Notes: generated from the sequence alone by a model not told the origin. Positions 1-7,158 are shown, counted from the first letter of the stretch. The stretch is 21,599 nucleotides of DNA from Atopobiaceae bacterium (GCA_015258485.1 JABZIF010000006.1:1-21599), one strand, 5' to 3'. A program made the numbers and translations.

Positions 1-331
1 GGTTAACAAAAGGCTCCTTAACAGGATAGGCATCGGATCCGCAGAGAACCGAGTGCTCTAAGATGTGAAAGACACCTGTATCGTCTGCTGGCGGTGTTTT
101 GAAGGCAATGGCAAACGAACGATTATTATCATCACAGGCAAACCACATAAGACGAGCACCTGTAGGAATATGTTTAAAAATATAGGCATAACCAGAGATT
201 TCATTTACCCACTCAGCAGAGATAACTTTAAAGCTTTTGTCGTGAGCATGGAGTGTCCCGACTTTAAACGCTTCATTCATCTGTGAATACTTTGCTGCCA
301 TGTGATACCAATCTACTAAGGTTGAGTACAT
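1..331 (-). CDS. M16C (presequence-protease-like) zinc metallopeptidase, N-terminal part
   Basis: The reverse strand is open from the window edge to an ATG at 331, giving about 110 residues; the rest lies outside the window. The inverted zinc motif HxxEH is visible as HILEHSVLCGS near residue 90, followed by YPVKEPF. This combination is typical of the M16C branch (Cym1/PreP/insulinase-like peptidases of about 950-1000 aa). In the family the two His are zinc ligands and the Glu is the catalytic base; the enzymes degrade peptides. No signal peptide is seen, so it is probably cytoplasmic. A second in-frame ATG at 301 is possible, and neither start has a clear Shine-Dalgarno. There is no other in-frame start before a stop near 390. 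It is read away from the candidate RNA at about 412-657. Confidence 0.88.
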   Translation of the reverse strand, partial: MYSTLVDWYHMAAKYSQMNEAFKVGTLHAHDKSFKVISAEWVNEISGYAYIFKHIPTGARLMWFACDDNNRSFAIAFKTPPADDTGVFHILEHSVLCGSDAYPVKEPFVN

Positions 332-377
332 TGTGATAAGAAAGACTGTAATCCATGTAAGTTCTTTCTTGTGAGAT

Positions 378-405
378 TTGTTATTGTGATACTACCTTGT
401 ATAAG
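378..405 (+). promoter_or_regulatory. Candidate promoter of the 412-657 RNA
   Basis: A -35-like TTGTTA at 378-383 is followed after 16 bp by a -10-like TATAAG at 400-405. Transcription would start near 412, just before the structured region that ends in a strong hairpin. It is a moderate sigma70-type match with no downstream reading frame of quality, which favours a non-coding transcript. It lies back to back with the minus-strand peptidase gene. Confidence 0.45.
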
Positions 406-411
406 AAAGAA

Positions 412-657
412 CGCAATAATATCAGCAGATTTGTAATGAAAGTTTCATTTTCTCCAGCCGATCTCATTGTATTTGCTCTTATTTGGGAATGGTTATGCTT
501 ACGGCATAGTCACACCCAGGGTTCGTTTTGTGCTAACGGCAATTGCTTTACGGTGTCTTACGAGAAATTCGTTTGCTTTCATTTCAGAGCAACTTATAAA
601 ACCTCTGTACAAAATCTCTGCATCCGACAATAAACCCCGCAGGTTTTGCGGGGTTTA
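412..657 (+). ncRNA. Candidate structured small RNA (6S-like architecture)
   Basis: No credible protein is encoded here, but the region folds into nested, non-crossing long-range helices. Bases 423-435 pair with 608-620 (12 bp, one bulged base on each strand); 436-442 pair with 576-582 (7 bp perfect; A435-T583 could extend it); 449-454 pair with 562-567. A hairpin 585-589/603-607 stacks in the 3' strand, and the apical part holds hairpins 494-498/504-508 and 512-516/552-556. A promoter-like pair precedes it and a 10-bp terminator hairpin closes it. A helix of about 198 nt with a 3'-strand hairpin resembles the general shape of 6S RNA, which binds RNA polymerase, but I recognise no diagnostic 6S sequence. 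The same pairing could form on the minus strand, as a long leader of the M16 gene, so orientation is inferred. Confidence 0.45.
631..657. terminator. Strong 10-bp terminator hairpin, probably bidirectional
   Basis: TAAACCCCGC (631-640) and GCGGGGTTTA (648-657) form a perfect 10-bp stem with a 7-base loop. On the plus strand a T run follows at 662-666 after a short gap. On the minus strand the stem itself ends in UUUAUU. It can end the hydrolase transcript (minus, stop at 687) and the candidate RNA (plus). Confidence 0.8.
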
Positions 658-686
658 GCACTTTTTATAAATTGTAATACCAGGGG

Positions 687-1778
687 CTAGATACGTTCCA
701 TTTGAGCAAGTACAGATGAGTACCAGCCATTTGGATTAGCCGGATTATATTTTGCTGCTCCAGAGACAGAGAGTGATCCTCCATATCCTGATGCCAGTCC
801 AGCAGTATGATCCCAGATAGCCTCGTCCCAGCTACTCCAGCTTGAAGAACCCCATCCCCATGCGTTGTAAGGAAGGAAGCAGTATGCACCCTTAGTACTC
901 TCAACTGCGGAAATTGCAGGCGAGAAACGCGGATCAACTCCATAGGTCCATGCTGCCTCAGCAAATGTTTCTCCATGACCTGCAAGAGGTGATCCAGATA
1001 GATAGGCATTAATACGAGCGCCCCATGAACTAACAAAGTTGGTTTTATCATTTGACCAGTCAACGTTCGGGGCAGATGGAGTAGAAGGTACAGTTACTTC
1101 AGTGGTATTGCCTGAAGCATTGGTGAAGGTGTTATTTTCAGTAGACGATGCTTCTTGGGAAGCTTCTTTGAGTGCAGCTTCTGCTGCGGCAGCTTCTGCA
1201 GCAGCTTTTTGTTCTTGTTCTTTTTGAAGAGCCTCTCTCGAAGCAATTGCTTCATTCATAGCGTCTTCAGCAGCTTTTTTTTGGGCTTCTGCCTCTGCCA
1301 TTTGTGCGTTAAGAGAAGCCTGAGTGTCAGAGATTTCTTTACTCAGTGAAACCAACGTATTAATTGCATCAGAGTTTTTATTTTGGATGATTTCTAAGTA
1401 TTGAATAACAGCAATTAAATCATTGAAGTTATCTGTCGATAAAATCAAATCAATAATGCCCATAGAACCTTGCTGCATACGATACATAGCTCTAATGGAA
1501 TCTGCAGCCTTTAAGCGTTGCGCAGGCAACTGATTTTGAATCTCGGCAATACGAGACTCATTTTCTGCGATTTGAGTTTGTAACTCATCTACACGTTTAT
1601 TAGCAGCTTCATAGTCTGTGTTTGTCTGCTCTACTTTAGCCTGCAGGTCTTCTAAAGATTCTGCTTGCGCACTAGAAATACCAAACATAAAGGTATTGAT
1701 GACAAGAACTGCTGCTATAAGTGCTGCCATTAGCGTAGAGCTTGATGGTAAGCGTTTGTGACGTATGTGCAAAGTCAA
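687..1778 (-). CDS. Secreted coiled-coil protein with C-terminal lysozyme-like domain (peptidoglycan hydrolase)
   Basis: The 363-residue product has a signal peptide (hydrophobic stretch about residues 16-38, cleavage near AQA-E). A long charged coiled coil follows, about 40-215, similar in character to the N-terminal regulatory coiled coil of PcsB/CwlO-type hydrolases. It is Ala/Glu/Lys-rich at 150-210, then has a Ser/Thr/Asn/Pro linker. The C-terminal domain (about 250-363) contains YGVDPRFSPAISAVES and PYNAWGWGS, typical of lysozyme/transglycosylase-fold domains; the Glu in AVES is the likely catalytic acid. No CHAP or NlpC/P60 domain is present. It is probably exported and cleaves wall glycan under control of the coiled coil. 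The start is TTG at 1778, supported by GGAGGT four bases upstream. It is divergent from uppP, also a cell-wall gene, and has a promoter and structured leader (separate entries). The exact bond cleaved is not known. Confidence 0.85.
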   Translation of the reverse strand: MTLHIRHKRLPSSSTLMAALIAAVLVINTFMFGISSAQAESLEDLQAKVEQTNTDYEAANKRVDELQTQIAENESRIAEIQNQLPAQRLKAADSIRAMYRMQQGSMGIIDLILSTDNFNDLIAVIQYLEIIQNKNSDAINTLVSLSKEISDTQASLNAQMAEAEAQKKAAEDAMNEAIASREALQKEQEQKAAAEAAAAEAALKEASQEASSTENNTFTNASGNTTEVTVPSTPSAPNVDWSNDKTNFVSSWGARINAYLSGSPLAGHGETFAEAAWTYGVDPRFSPAISAVESTKGAYCFLPYNAWGWGSSSWSSWDEAIWDHTAGLASGYGGSLSVSGAAKYNPANPNGWYSSVLAQMERI

Positions 1779-1905
1779 ATTGACCTCCGCGATTGGGGCT
1801 TCCGATTAGCGTGTGATTTTTGGTTACTGAGACCAGCTTCCAAATAAGGCTAATTCCCACTTAGCCTCTAAAACACGCATAATCGCTTCTCTCCGCTCGT
1901 GCGAG
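1779..1905 (-). promoter_or_regulatory. Structured 5' leader, candidate riboswitch-like element of the hydrolase gene
   Basis: The predicted transcript has about 125 untranslated bases. They form a three-way junction. P1 pairs 1873-1885 with 1803-1814 (12 bp with one bulge, minus-strand CGATTA-GCGTGT against ACACGC-TAATCG). Hairpin 1848-1853/1861-1866 has a perfect 6-bp stem (GGCTAA/TTAGCC). Hairpin 1821-1824/1832-1835 has a 4-bp stem. The 5' strand of P1 (minus-strand GCGATT, 1886-1881) can instead pair with AATCGC at 1794-1789, directly next to the Shine-Dalgarno GGAGG (1788-1784). The two pairings exclude each other, the layout expected for translational control. I could not match it to a known class. 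c-di-AMP (ydaO) riboswitches control wall hydrolases in Actinobacteria, but their conserved sequences are not evident here. Confidence 0.5.
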
Positions 1906-1912
1906 GGTGTCA

Positions 1913-1942
1913 ATTTTACTTGTTTTTTGTTTTGAATGCCAA
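1913..1942 (-). promoter_or_regulatory. Promoter of the cell-wall hydrolase gene
   Basis: On the minus strand TTGGCA (1942-1937, 5 of 6 matches to consensus) is followed after 18 bp by TAAAAT (1918-1913, 5 of 6). Transcription would begin near 1905, leaving a leader of about 125 bases. The -35 is embedded in the downstream copy of the repeat at 1937-1949. Confidence 0.7.
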
Positions 1943-1970
1943 TTTTGCAGTAAACGTGGCTAATTTTGCA
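1937..1970 (-). repeat. Tandem operator-like direct repeats over the hydrolase promoter
   Basis: Read on the minus strand, TGCAAAATTAGCC (1970-1958) and TGCAAAATTGGCA (1949-1937) share 11 of 13 bases. They are spaced exactly 21 bp, two helical turns, so both face the same side of DNA. The proximal copy contains the -35 hexamer and the distal copy lies just upstream. This is a usual arrangement for a regulator that binds in tandem. The regulator is unknown. Confidence 0.5.
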
Positions 1971-2013
1971 CAGTAATGTCATTATTAGAAAACGTGAATT
2001 GATACGTAGTTTG

Positions 2014-2059
2014 AATGCGTGGATGTATTTGTTTCTTTACGCATTATCTCGTATGTAAT
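2014..2059 (+). promoter_or_regulatory. Possible uppP promoter region with 7-bp inverted repeat
   Basis: AATGCGT (2014-2020) and ACGCATT (2039-2045) form a perfect 7-bp inverted repeat separated by 18 bases. Inside and after it a weak pair, TTGTTT (2029-2034) and TATGTA (2052-2057), has 17-bp spacing. Either the repeat is an operator overlapping the promoter or the promoter is elsewhere; the hexamers alone are not convincing. Confidence 0.3.
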
Positions 2060-2087
2060 AGTTGCAGGCATACCCTAGGAGGTTTTT

Positions 2088-3020
2088 GTGGGAATAACAT
2101 TTTTATGGATTGAAGCACTTAAATCGGCACTTTTTGGTGTTGTAGAAGGCATTACTGAATGGCTGCCTATTTCATCGACAGGCCACATGTTGCTTCTTAA
2201 TAGTTTCTTGCCTTTGAATGTGTCTGCGGATTTTTGGAATATGTTTCTTGTTGTTATTCAACTGGGTGCAATTCTTGCAGTGTGCGTAGGATTCTTCCAT
2301 AAGCTCAATCCTTTCTCGCCTAAAAAATCAAAAGAGGAGAGGCACTCTACCTGGGTATTATGGGCAAAGGTTGTAGTAAGTTGTATTCCTGCAGCCGCCA
2401 TTGGATTGCCTCTGAATGATTTTATTGAGGAACATTTAAGTGGGCCCTTTGTAATTGCAGCTACCTTAATCATTTATGGTGTCATCTTCATTGTTTTGGA
2501 GCAGTATCGTCAAAAAACTGCTGAAAATACAAAGGTTGTTCTTCCGCATGGTAAGCATATGCGAGTTAATGACGCAGAACTTTCAAGAACTGCTTCTGCA
2601 GATGAATTAGCTCGTGTCAAAGACATAAATCAACTTGATTGGAAGACAGCGCTGGGAATTGGCGTTTCTCAGGTTCTTGCCATTGTTCCGGGCACGTCTC
2701 GTTCCGGCGCAACCATTTTAGGTGGACTTGCACTTGGTTGTTCACGAGCCGTTGCTGCAGAATTTACCTTCTTCTTAGCTATTCCAACCATGGCTGGCGC
2801 ATCGGGCCTTAGGCTGGTTCGTTATTTTATGAAGGGAAATACCTTTACAGGTCCAGAAGCATTGATTTTGGGGATTGGCTGTATTGTTGCGTTTGTGGTT
2901 TCTCTTATTATGGTCAAAGCACTTATGGGGTACGTGCGCAAACATGACTTTAAGCCTTTTGGTGTATATCGAATCGTTTTAGGTATAGCGGTCATTGTAT
3001 ATTTCATGTTTGTGCAGTAA
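2088..3020 (+). CDS. uppP: Undecaprenyl-diphosphatase UppP (BacA family)
   Basis: This integral membrane enzyme removes a phosphate from undecaprenyl pyrophosphate, regenerating the lipid carrier for peptidoglycan and other wall polymers, and is linked to bacitracin resistance. Two signatures are visible: E20-G-I-T-E24 leading into LPISSTGH (26-33), and PGTSRSGAT (201-209) with the Arg that contacts phosphate. Several hydrophobic segments surround them. At 310 aa it is longer than the usual 265-285; the extra length is a charged stretch at about 141-182, between membrane segments. The start is GTG at 2088, supported by AGGAGG seven bases upstream. It lies alone, divergent from the wall hydrolase and followed by a terminator. 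Confidence 0.96.
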   Translation: MGITFLWIEALKSALFGVVEGITEWLPISSTGHMLLLNSFLPLNVSADFWNMFLVVIQLGAILAVCVGFFHKLNPFSPKKSKEERHSTWVLWAKVVVSCIPAAAIGLPLNDFIEEHLSGPFVIAATLIIYGVIFIVLEQYRQKTAENTKVVLPHGKHMRVNDAELSRTASADELARVKDINQLDWKTALGIGVSQVLAIVPGTSRSGATILGGLALGCSRAVAAEFTFFLAIPTMAGASGLRLVRYFMKGNTFTGPEALILGIGCIVAFVVSLIMVKALMGYVRKHDFKPFGVYRIVLGIAVIVYFMFVQ

Positions 3021-3088
3021 GCATGAGCATGTTATTTTTTGTTTTGATGCGGGAAATTTGGCACAGATAATAAAAGGTAAGCTTGGAG

Positions 3089-3118
3089 AAAACCGGTCTT
3101 TTGAAGGCCGGTTTTTAA
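3089..3118 (+). terminator. Terminator after uppP
   Basis: AAAACCGGTCTT (3089-3100) pairs with AAGGCCGGTTTT (3103-3114), a 12-bp stem with one T-G wobble and a three-base loop. The stem's 3' T tract continues at 3112-3116. It separates uppP from pcrA. Confidence 0.85.
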
Positions 3119-3145
3119 ATTTGACATAACGTAAAATGTTGGGGA

Positions 3146-3172
3146 CTTTCTGTCCGGTTATCGGGGTACACT
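3146..3172 (+). promoter_or_regulatory. pcrA upstream motif shared with the amaP operon
   Basis: CTTTCTGTCCG followed 6 bases later by GGTACACT ends about 35 bases before the pcrA start. A closely similar string lies at 9102-9128 before the amaP-like gene; from TGTCCG to the final T, 16 of 22 positions agree. TACACT (3167-3172) would be a -10 element. No TTGACA-like -35 lies at the right distance. It may be a promoter of an extended -10 type or a common regulator site. Confidence 0.35.
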
Positions 3173-3207
3173 TTTAACCCAAGCAAAATTGTTACAAGGA
3201 TGGCGTA

Positions 3208-5655
3208 ATGCAGATAGATCTTGAAGGATTAAACTCAGCTCAACATCAAGCGGTACTAGCAACTCAAGGACCACTGTTAGTTCTTGCAGGAGCTGGTTCA
3301 GGCAAGACGCGCGTTTTAACGTATCGTATTGCGCATATGATTGCGGATGAAGGCGTTCGTCCTTGGCAGGTTTTGGCCATTACGTTTACAAATAAAGCTG
3401 CCGCGGAGATGAGGGAGCGCTTGGAAGAGCTTCTCTCTCATAATATTCGCGGTATGTGGGTTTGTACGTTTCATGCTATGTGTGTTCGTCTTTTGCGTGA
3501 AGACGGAGAGCGTCTTGGCTATAGCTCTAATTTTACTATTTACGATGACGATGATTCAAAGCGTTTAATGAAGGTCATTCTCGCCGATTTGGATATTGAT
3601 GTACGACAATTTCCGCTTAATTCCATTCGATCTAAGATTTCTGCAGCAAAAAATGCCCTTTTATATCCGGATGATGTAGAAGCACAGGCAGCAAGTCCTC
3701 TTGAGCATGTTGTTGCTCGCATGTATAGAACGCTTCAGATGCGCCTTGATAAGGCAAATGCTATGGACTTTGATGACCTTTTAGTTAAAGCGTTTGAGCT
3801 GCTCTCAAAATACCCTGATGTACTTGAAAGGTATCAAGAACGGTTCCGCTATATTAACGTAGATGAGTATCAGGATACTAATGGTGTTCAATACGCAATT
3901 ACAAAGTTACTCGCATCAAAATATCGCAATCTTATGGTTGTTGGTGATGACGATCAGTCCATTTACTCTTGGCGAGGCGCTGACATCAAAAATATCCTTG
4001 CATTTGAGAAGGACTATACCGATGCGATGGTGGTAAAGCTTGAGCAAAATTATCGTTCAACTGGTCATATTTTGGCTGCAGCAAATGCAGTTGTTGCCCA
4101 TAATTCTCACCGTAAAGTAAAACGACTTTTTACCGATGAAGGTGATGGCGAGAAAATCTATGTATATCAAGCGTCTGACGAGCGTGATGAGGGTGCATGG
4201 ATTGGTTCAGAAATTGAAAAGCTGCATGATAAGGGTATGTCCTACGATGACATTGCGGTATTTTATCGGACTAATGCACAATCTCGTATTCTTGAAGATA
4301 TGCTGCTGAGAGCAGGTGTTCCTTATAAGATTGTAGGAGGTACGCGATTCTTTGATCGAGCAGAAATTAGAGATGTTATGGCGTACCTTAAAGTTGTTGT
4401 CAATCCAGACGATGACATGGCGGCACTCCGTATTGTTAACACGCCGCGTCGTGGAATTGGCACCACGAGTATTCAGAAGATTCAAACGTATGCACAATAT
4501 AACGGTTTGTCGTTTTTCTCGGCATGTGAAGCATGCATTATGGAGGAGGAACTACTTACTGCAAAAGTGCGAAACGCATTAGCTGAGTTCACCTCTACTA
4601 TAGAGCAAGGTCGTCATATGACAGGTGAACTTGATGAGGTGGTTGAGGCAATCGTTGACCGTTCAGGCCTGATTCATGCTCTTGAAGCTGAACATACTAT
4701 TGAGGCAGATGGAAGAATTGAGAACATCCGAGAGTTTTTTGGGGTTGCTGCTGAGTTTGATGAGTCCCACGATGACGTTGAAGAAACACTTGAGAGCTTG
4801 CAACAGTTGAGGGCAGCTGGCGCTCTTGATGTACAGGATGATGCTTCATTGAATGCATCGGGACTTAATGTTGCTACAAATAATGACGTTGATTCAAATC
4901 AACTGACAGTATTTGCAGATACTAATACTTTAGATCAGAGTCTTCATCCTGAGGTAGCTGCAGAGAAACTCCCTGCACTTATGGAATGGCTGGCATTGCG
5001 CTCTGATTTGGATAGTTTGGATGGCTCAACATCTGCAGTTACCTTGATGACTATCCATTCCGCAAAGGGCCTGGAATTTCCAGCAGTATTTGTTGCGGGT
5101 ATGGAGGAAGGAATCTTTCCCCACGCGAGTTACGAGGCAGAAGCAGCACAACTTGAAGAGGAGCGTCGCCTTGCGTATGTTGCCATTACGCGTGCACGCC
5201 GTCGTTTGTATCTGACTTATGCTTCAACACGAAGAACATACGGTTCTGTTCAGGCAAATCCTGTCTCTAGATTTGTGGGAGAAATTCCACAAGAGCATGT
5301 AAAAGCTCTTGGTGTTGGCTCAGTCGGTTTTTCTGGCGTTGGTTGGGAGAAACGCGGCGATCGTCACGGTACGTTTGGATCTGGCAGAGGTGCAGAGGTC
5401 TATGGGGGCAATGTTTTTGGATCACGTACGCGCTCTACTGGTGGTTCTGGGGCTGTACAACCTGCTCCTATCAGAAAAGATTCAGCACGTGCTAACGCAA
5501 GTTTTGCTGTAGGAGATCATGTTTCTCATAAGACGTTTGGACCTGGAATTGTTTTAGCAGTTCAAGGCGATATTATAGAAGTTAAATTTACCCGTACCAA
5601 TAAGACAAAAAAGTTGATGAAGGGTTTTGCTCCGATTGTAAAGATTGAGGGATAG
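3208..5655 (+). CDS. pcrA: ATP-dependent DNA helicase PcrA/UvrD
   Basis: This superfamily 1A 3'-5' helicase unwinds DNA in repair and rescues stalled replication and transcription. All motifs are present in order: Walker A AGAGSGKT (27-34), motif II DEYQDT (219-224), motif III GDDDQSIYSWRGA (from 246), motif IV EQNYRS, motif V TIHSAKGLEFPAV and motif VI VAITRARRRLYL. The length of 815 aa is normal for PcrA-type enzymes. The C-terminal 50 residues (FAVGDHVSHKTFGPG onward) match the Tudor-like domain by which PcrA contacts RNA polymerase. A Gly-rich, basic linker precedes it. A non-conserved acidic stretch around 545-590 is the most variable part. It is first of three close genes, with mscS starting five bases after its stop. 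RecB-type nuclease signatures are absent. Confidence 0.96.
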   Translation: MQIDLEGLNSAQHQAVLATQGPLLVLAGAGSGKTRVLTYRIAHMIADEGVRPWQVLAITFTNKAAAEMRERLEELLSHNIRGMWVCTFHAMCVRLLREDGERLGYSSNFTIYDDDDSKRLMKVILADLDIDVRQFPLNSIRSKISAAKNALLYPDDVEAQAASPLEHVVARMYRTLQMRLDKANAMDFDDLLVKAFELLSKYPDVLERYQERFRYINVDEYQDTNGVQYAITKLLASKYRNLMVVGDDDQSIYSWRGADIKNILAFEKDYTDAMVVKLEQNYRSTGHILAAANAVVAHNSHRKVKRLFTDEGDGEKIYVYQASDERDEGAWIGSEIEKLHDKGMSYDDIAVFYRTNAQSRILEDMLLRAGVPYKIVGGTRFFDRAEIRDVMAYLKVVVNPDDDMAALRIVNTPRRGIGTTSIQKIQTYAQYNGLSFFSACEACIMEEELLTAKVRNALAEFTSTIEQGRHMTGELDEVVEAIVDRSGLIHALEAEHTIEADGRIENIREFFGVAAEFDESHDDVEETLESLQQLRAAGALDVQDDASLNASGLNVATNNDVDSNQLTVFADTNTLDQSLHPEVAAEKLPALMEWLALRSDLDSLDGSTSAVTLMTIHSAKGLEFPAVFVAGMEEGIFPHASYEAEAAQLEEERRLAYVAITRARRRLYLTYASTRRTYGSVQANPVSRFVGEIPQEHVKALGVGSVGFSGVGWEKRGDRHGTFGSGRGAEVYGGNVFGSRTRSTGGSGAVQPAPIRKDSARANASFAVGDHVSHKTFGPGIVLAVQGDIIEVKFTRTNKTKKLMKGFAPIVKIEG

Positions 5656-5660
5656 CACCT

Positions 5661-6440
5661 ATGCTGACCGTAGACCATACTATTTTAGGATTGAATGCTC
5701 AGGATTTTATTACCAGAGCAGTGACGTTTGTTGTTATTTTTTTAATTGCGCTGTTGCTTGAACATTTTGTGGTCAAATTGTTTAGACGTGCCTTAGACTC
5801 ATCAAAAATACCTTCGGCATCAATTTTTATTAACATTGTACGCGGAGCGGTATGGGCGTTTGCTATTTTGGCAGTTCTGCGACCTGTTTTTGGTATTCAG
5901 CCCACGGCATTTGTAACTGCTTTTGGTGTAACTTCCATCGCACTTTCATTTGGTCTACAAGACACCATTTCCAACTTAATTGGTGGACTTGGCCTCATGC
6001 TTGGTGGTGTTGTAAAGCCCGGAGATCAAGTGAGTATTGGAGATATCTCTGGCGTTGTTATTGATATGAATTGGCGTTCAACTATTGTGCGGGATCGAGC
6101 GGGCAGGATAGAGATAATTCCCAATTCTGTTTTGAATAAGACACCTCTTACACATAAAACTAGATGGGATATGACTGAGGTTCCTATTAATGTAGTTCTC
6201 AAAGCAACGGCGGATTTGGATACAGTAACGGCAGAAATAGTCGAGAAAGTACATGAAGCTGCAGAGTATCAATTAGACAGAACATTTCCTGTTGAAGTTG
6301 AAGCAGCAGGTTTGACAGATGCTGGTATTCAGGTAATCCTTCATGTGCATATTAGAGATGATGTGCAAGATAGGGATGTTAGGAACAAGATTGTCCGCGC
6401 ACTGTCAGGTTCATCTTGGCTTGCTGGAATTGAGGCATAA
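5661..6440 (+). CDS. Small-conductance mechanosensitive channel, MscS family
   Basis: The 259-residue membrane protein fits the short MscS layout. Two N-terminal helices (about 15-38 and 55-75) are followed by the pore helix TM3, with the Gly/Ala-rich GLQDTISNLIGGLGLMLGG. Next comes the beta domain, marked by VKPGDQVSIGDISGVV, RAGRIEIIPNS and VLNKT. The C-terminal alpha/beta domain is complete. Such channels open under membrane tension and release solutes during osmotic downshock. The gene starts five bases after pcrA, and its stop is one base before mtnN, so translation of the three is probably coupled. Confidence 0.92.
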   Translation: MLTVDHTILGLNAQDFITRAVTFVVIFLIALLLEHFVVKLFRRALDSSKIPSASIFINIVRGAVWAFAILAVLRPVFGIQPTAFVTAFGVTSIALSFGLQDTISNLIGGLGLMLGGVVKPGDQVSIGDISGVVIDMNWRSTIVRDRAGRIEIIPNSVLNKTPLTHKTRWDMTEVPINVVLKATADLDTVTAEIVEKVHEAAEYQLDRTFPVEVEAAGLTDAGIQVILHVHIRDDVQDRDVRNKIVRALSGSSWLAGIEA

Positions 6441-6441
6441 C

Positions 6442-7140
6442 ATGAAAATTGGCATCATTGGAGCTATGAAGTCCGAGGTAGCCCATCTTGTAAGTCAGAT
6501 GAATATTGAACATACACATGAACAGGCAAGAATGACCTTCTACGAAGGATTTTTAGGAAATGCTCCTGTAGTAGTTGTTCAGTCAGGTATAGGTAAAGTA
6601 AACGCAGCAACTTGTACACAGATTTTGATAGATACTTTTAAAGTTTCTCATGTCATAAACACTGGAATTGCAGGGCTTCTTAACCCTGAGCTTAACGTGG
6701 GGGATATTGTTGTTTCTAAGGACTTGGTTCAACATGATATGAACGTTACCCCTTTGGATTTTGAGGCTGGACAGGTTCCAGGTCTACCGGTTTTTTCGTT
6801 TGCATCAGATGTTGATTTGATGAATCGTGCACTGCTTTCTGTACAAGAAAATATGTCTGAATTGCAGGTTATTTCTGGTCGTATTGCATCTGGAGATCAA
6901 TTTATAAGTTCGGTAGAAAATGCTGACTATATTCGTACAACTTTTGATGCTGACTGTTGCGAGATGGAGGGTGCGTCAATTGCGCAGGTTGCCTGGCTCA
7001 ATCATGTCCCCTTTGTCGTCATAAGGCTTATGTCTGATAAGCCAGGAACGACTTCAAGTATTGATTACGCATCGTTTGAGAATGAGGCTTCTGAACGTTC
7101 TGCCCAAATTACTGCATCCATTATCAAAAAACTTACTTAA
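6442..7140 (+). CDS. mtnN: 5'-methylthioadenosine/S-adenosylhomocysteine nucleosidase
   Basis: The 232-residue enzyme hydrolyses methylthioadenosine and S-adenosylhomocysteine to adenine and the ribosyl product. It recycles SAM by-products and yields the AI-2 precursor when LuxS is present. The opening MKIGIIGAMKSEV places the catalytic acid at E12, as in E. coli MtnN. MEGAS has the ribose-contacting M175-E176, and SDKPG supplies the catalytic D199. All are shifted by two from the E. coli numbering (M173, E174, D197). The length equals the E. coli enzyme. ATG 6442, one base after the mscS stop, is the start rather than the longer open frame from 6343, because conserved sequence begins there. 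It is the last gene of the operon; a terminator follows. Confidence 0.95.
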   Translation: MKIGIIGAMKSEVAHLVSQMNIEHTHEQARMTFYEGFLGNAPVVVVQSGIGKVNAATCTQILIDTFKVSHVINTGIAGLLNPELNVGDIVVSKDLVQHDMNVTPLDFEAGQVPGLPVFSFASDVDLMNRALLSVQENMSELQVISGRIASGDQFISSVENADYIRTTFDADCCEMEGASIAQVAWLNHVPFVVIRLMSDKPGTTSSIDYASFENEASERSAQITASIIKKLT

Positions 7141-7158
7141 CGGTATCTTTGCGAGAAA

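Noticed and set aside
397..658. Two small forward reading frames (78 and 63 codons)
   Set aside because: Composition is unlike protein, no ribosome site is present, and they overlap each other and the structured RNA candidate.
665..1063. Minus-strand 132-codon frame
   Set aside because: It lies in another frame of the hydrolase gene, has no ribosome site and no family features.
1879..1913. TTGACA on the minus strand (1913-1908) with GATTAT as promoter of the hydrolase
   Set aside because: The spacing is 23 bp, too long. TTGGCA-18-TAAAAT just upstream is much better.
4207..4497. Minus-strand 96-codon frame inside pcrA
   Set aside because: It is antisense to conserved helicase sequence; a shadow.
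6343..6441. Upstream extension of mtnN to 6343
   Set aside because: It overlaps the conserved end of mscS in another frame. Family similarity begins at ATG 6442.
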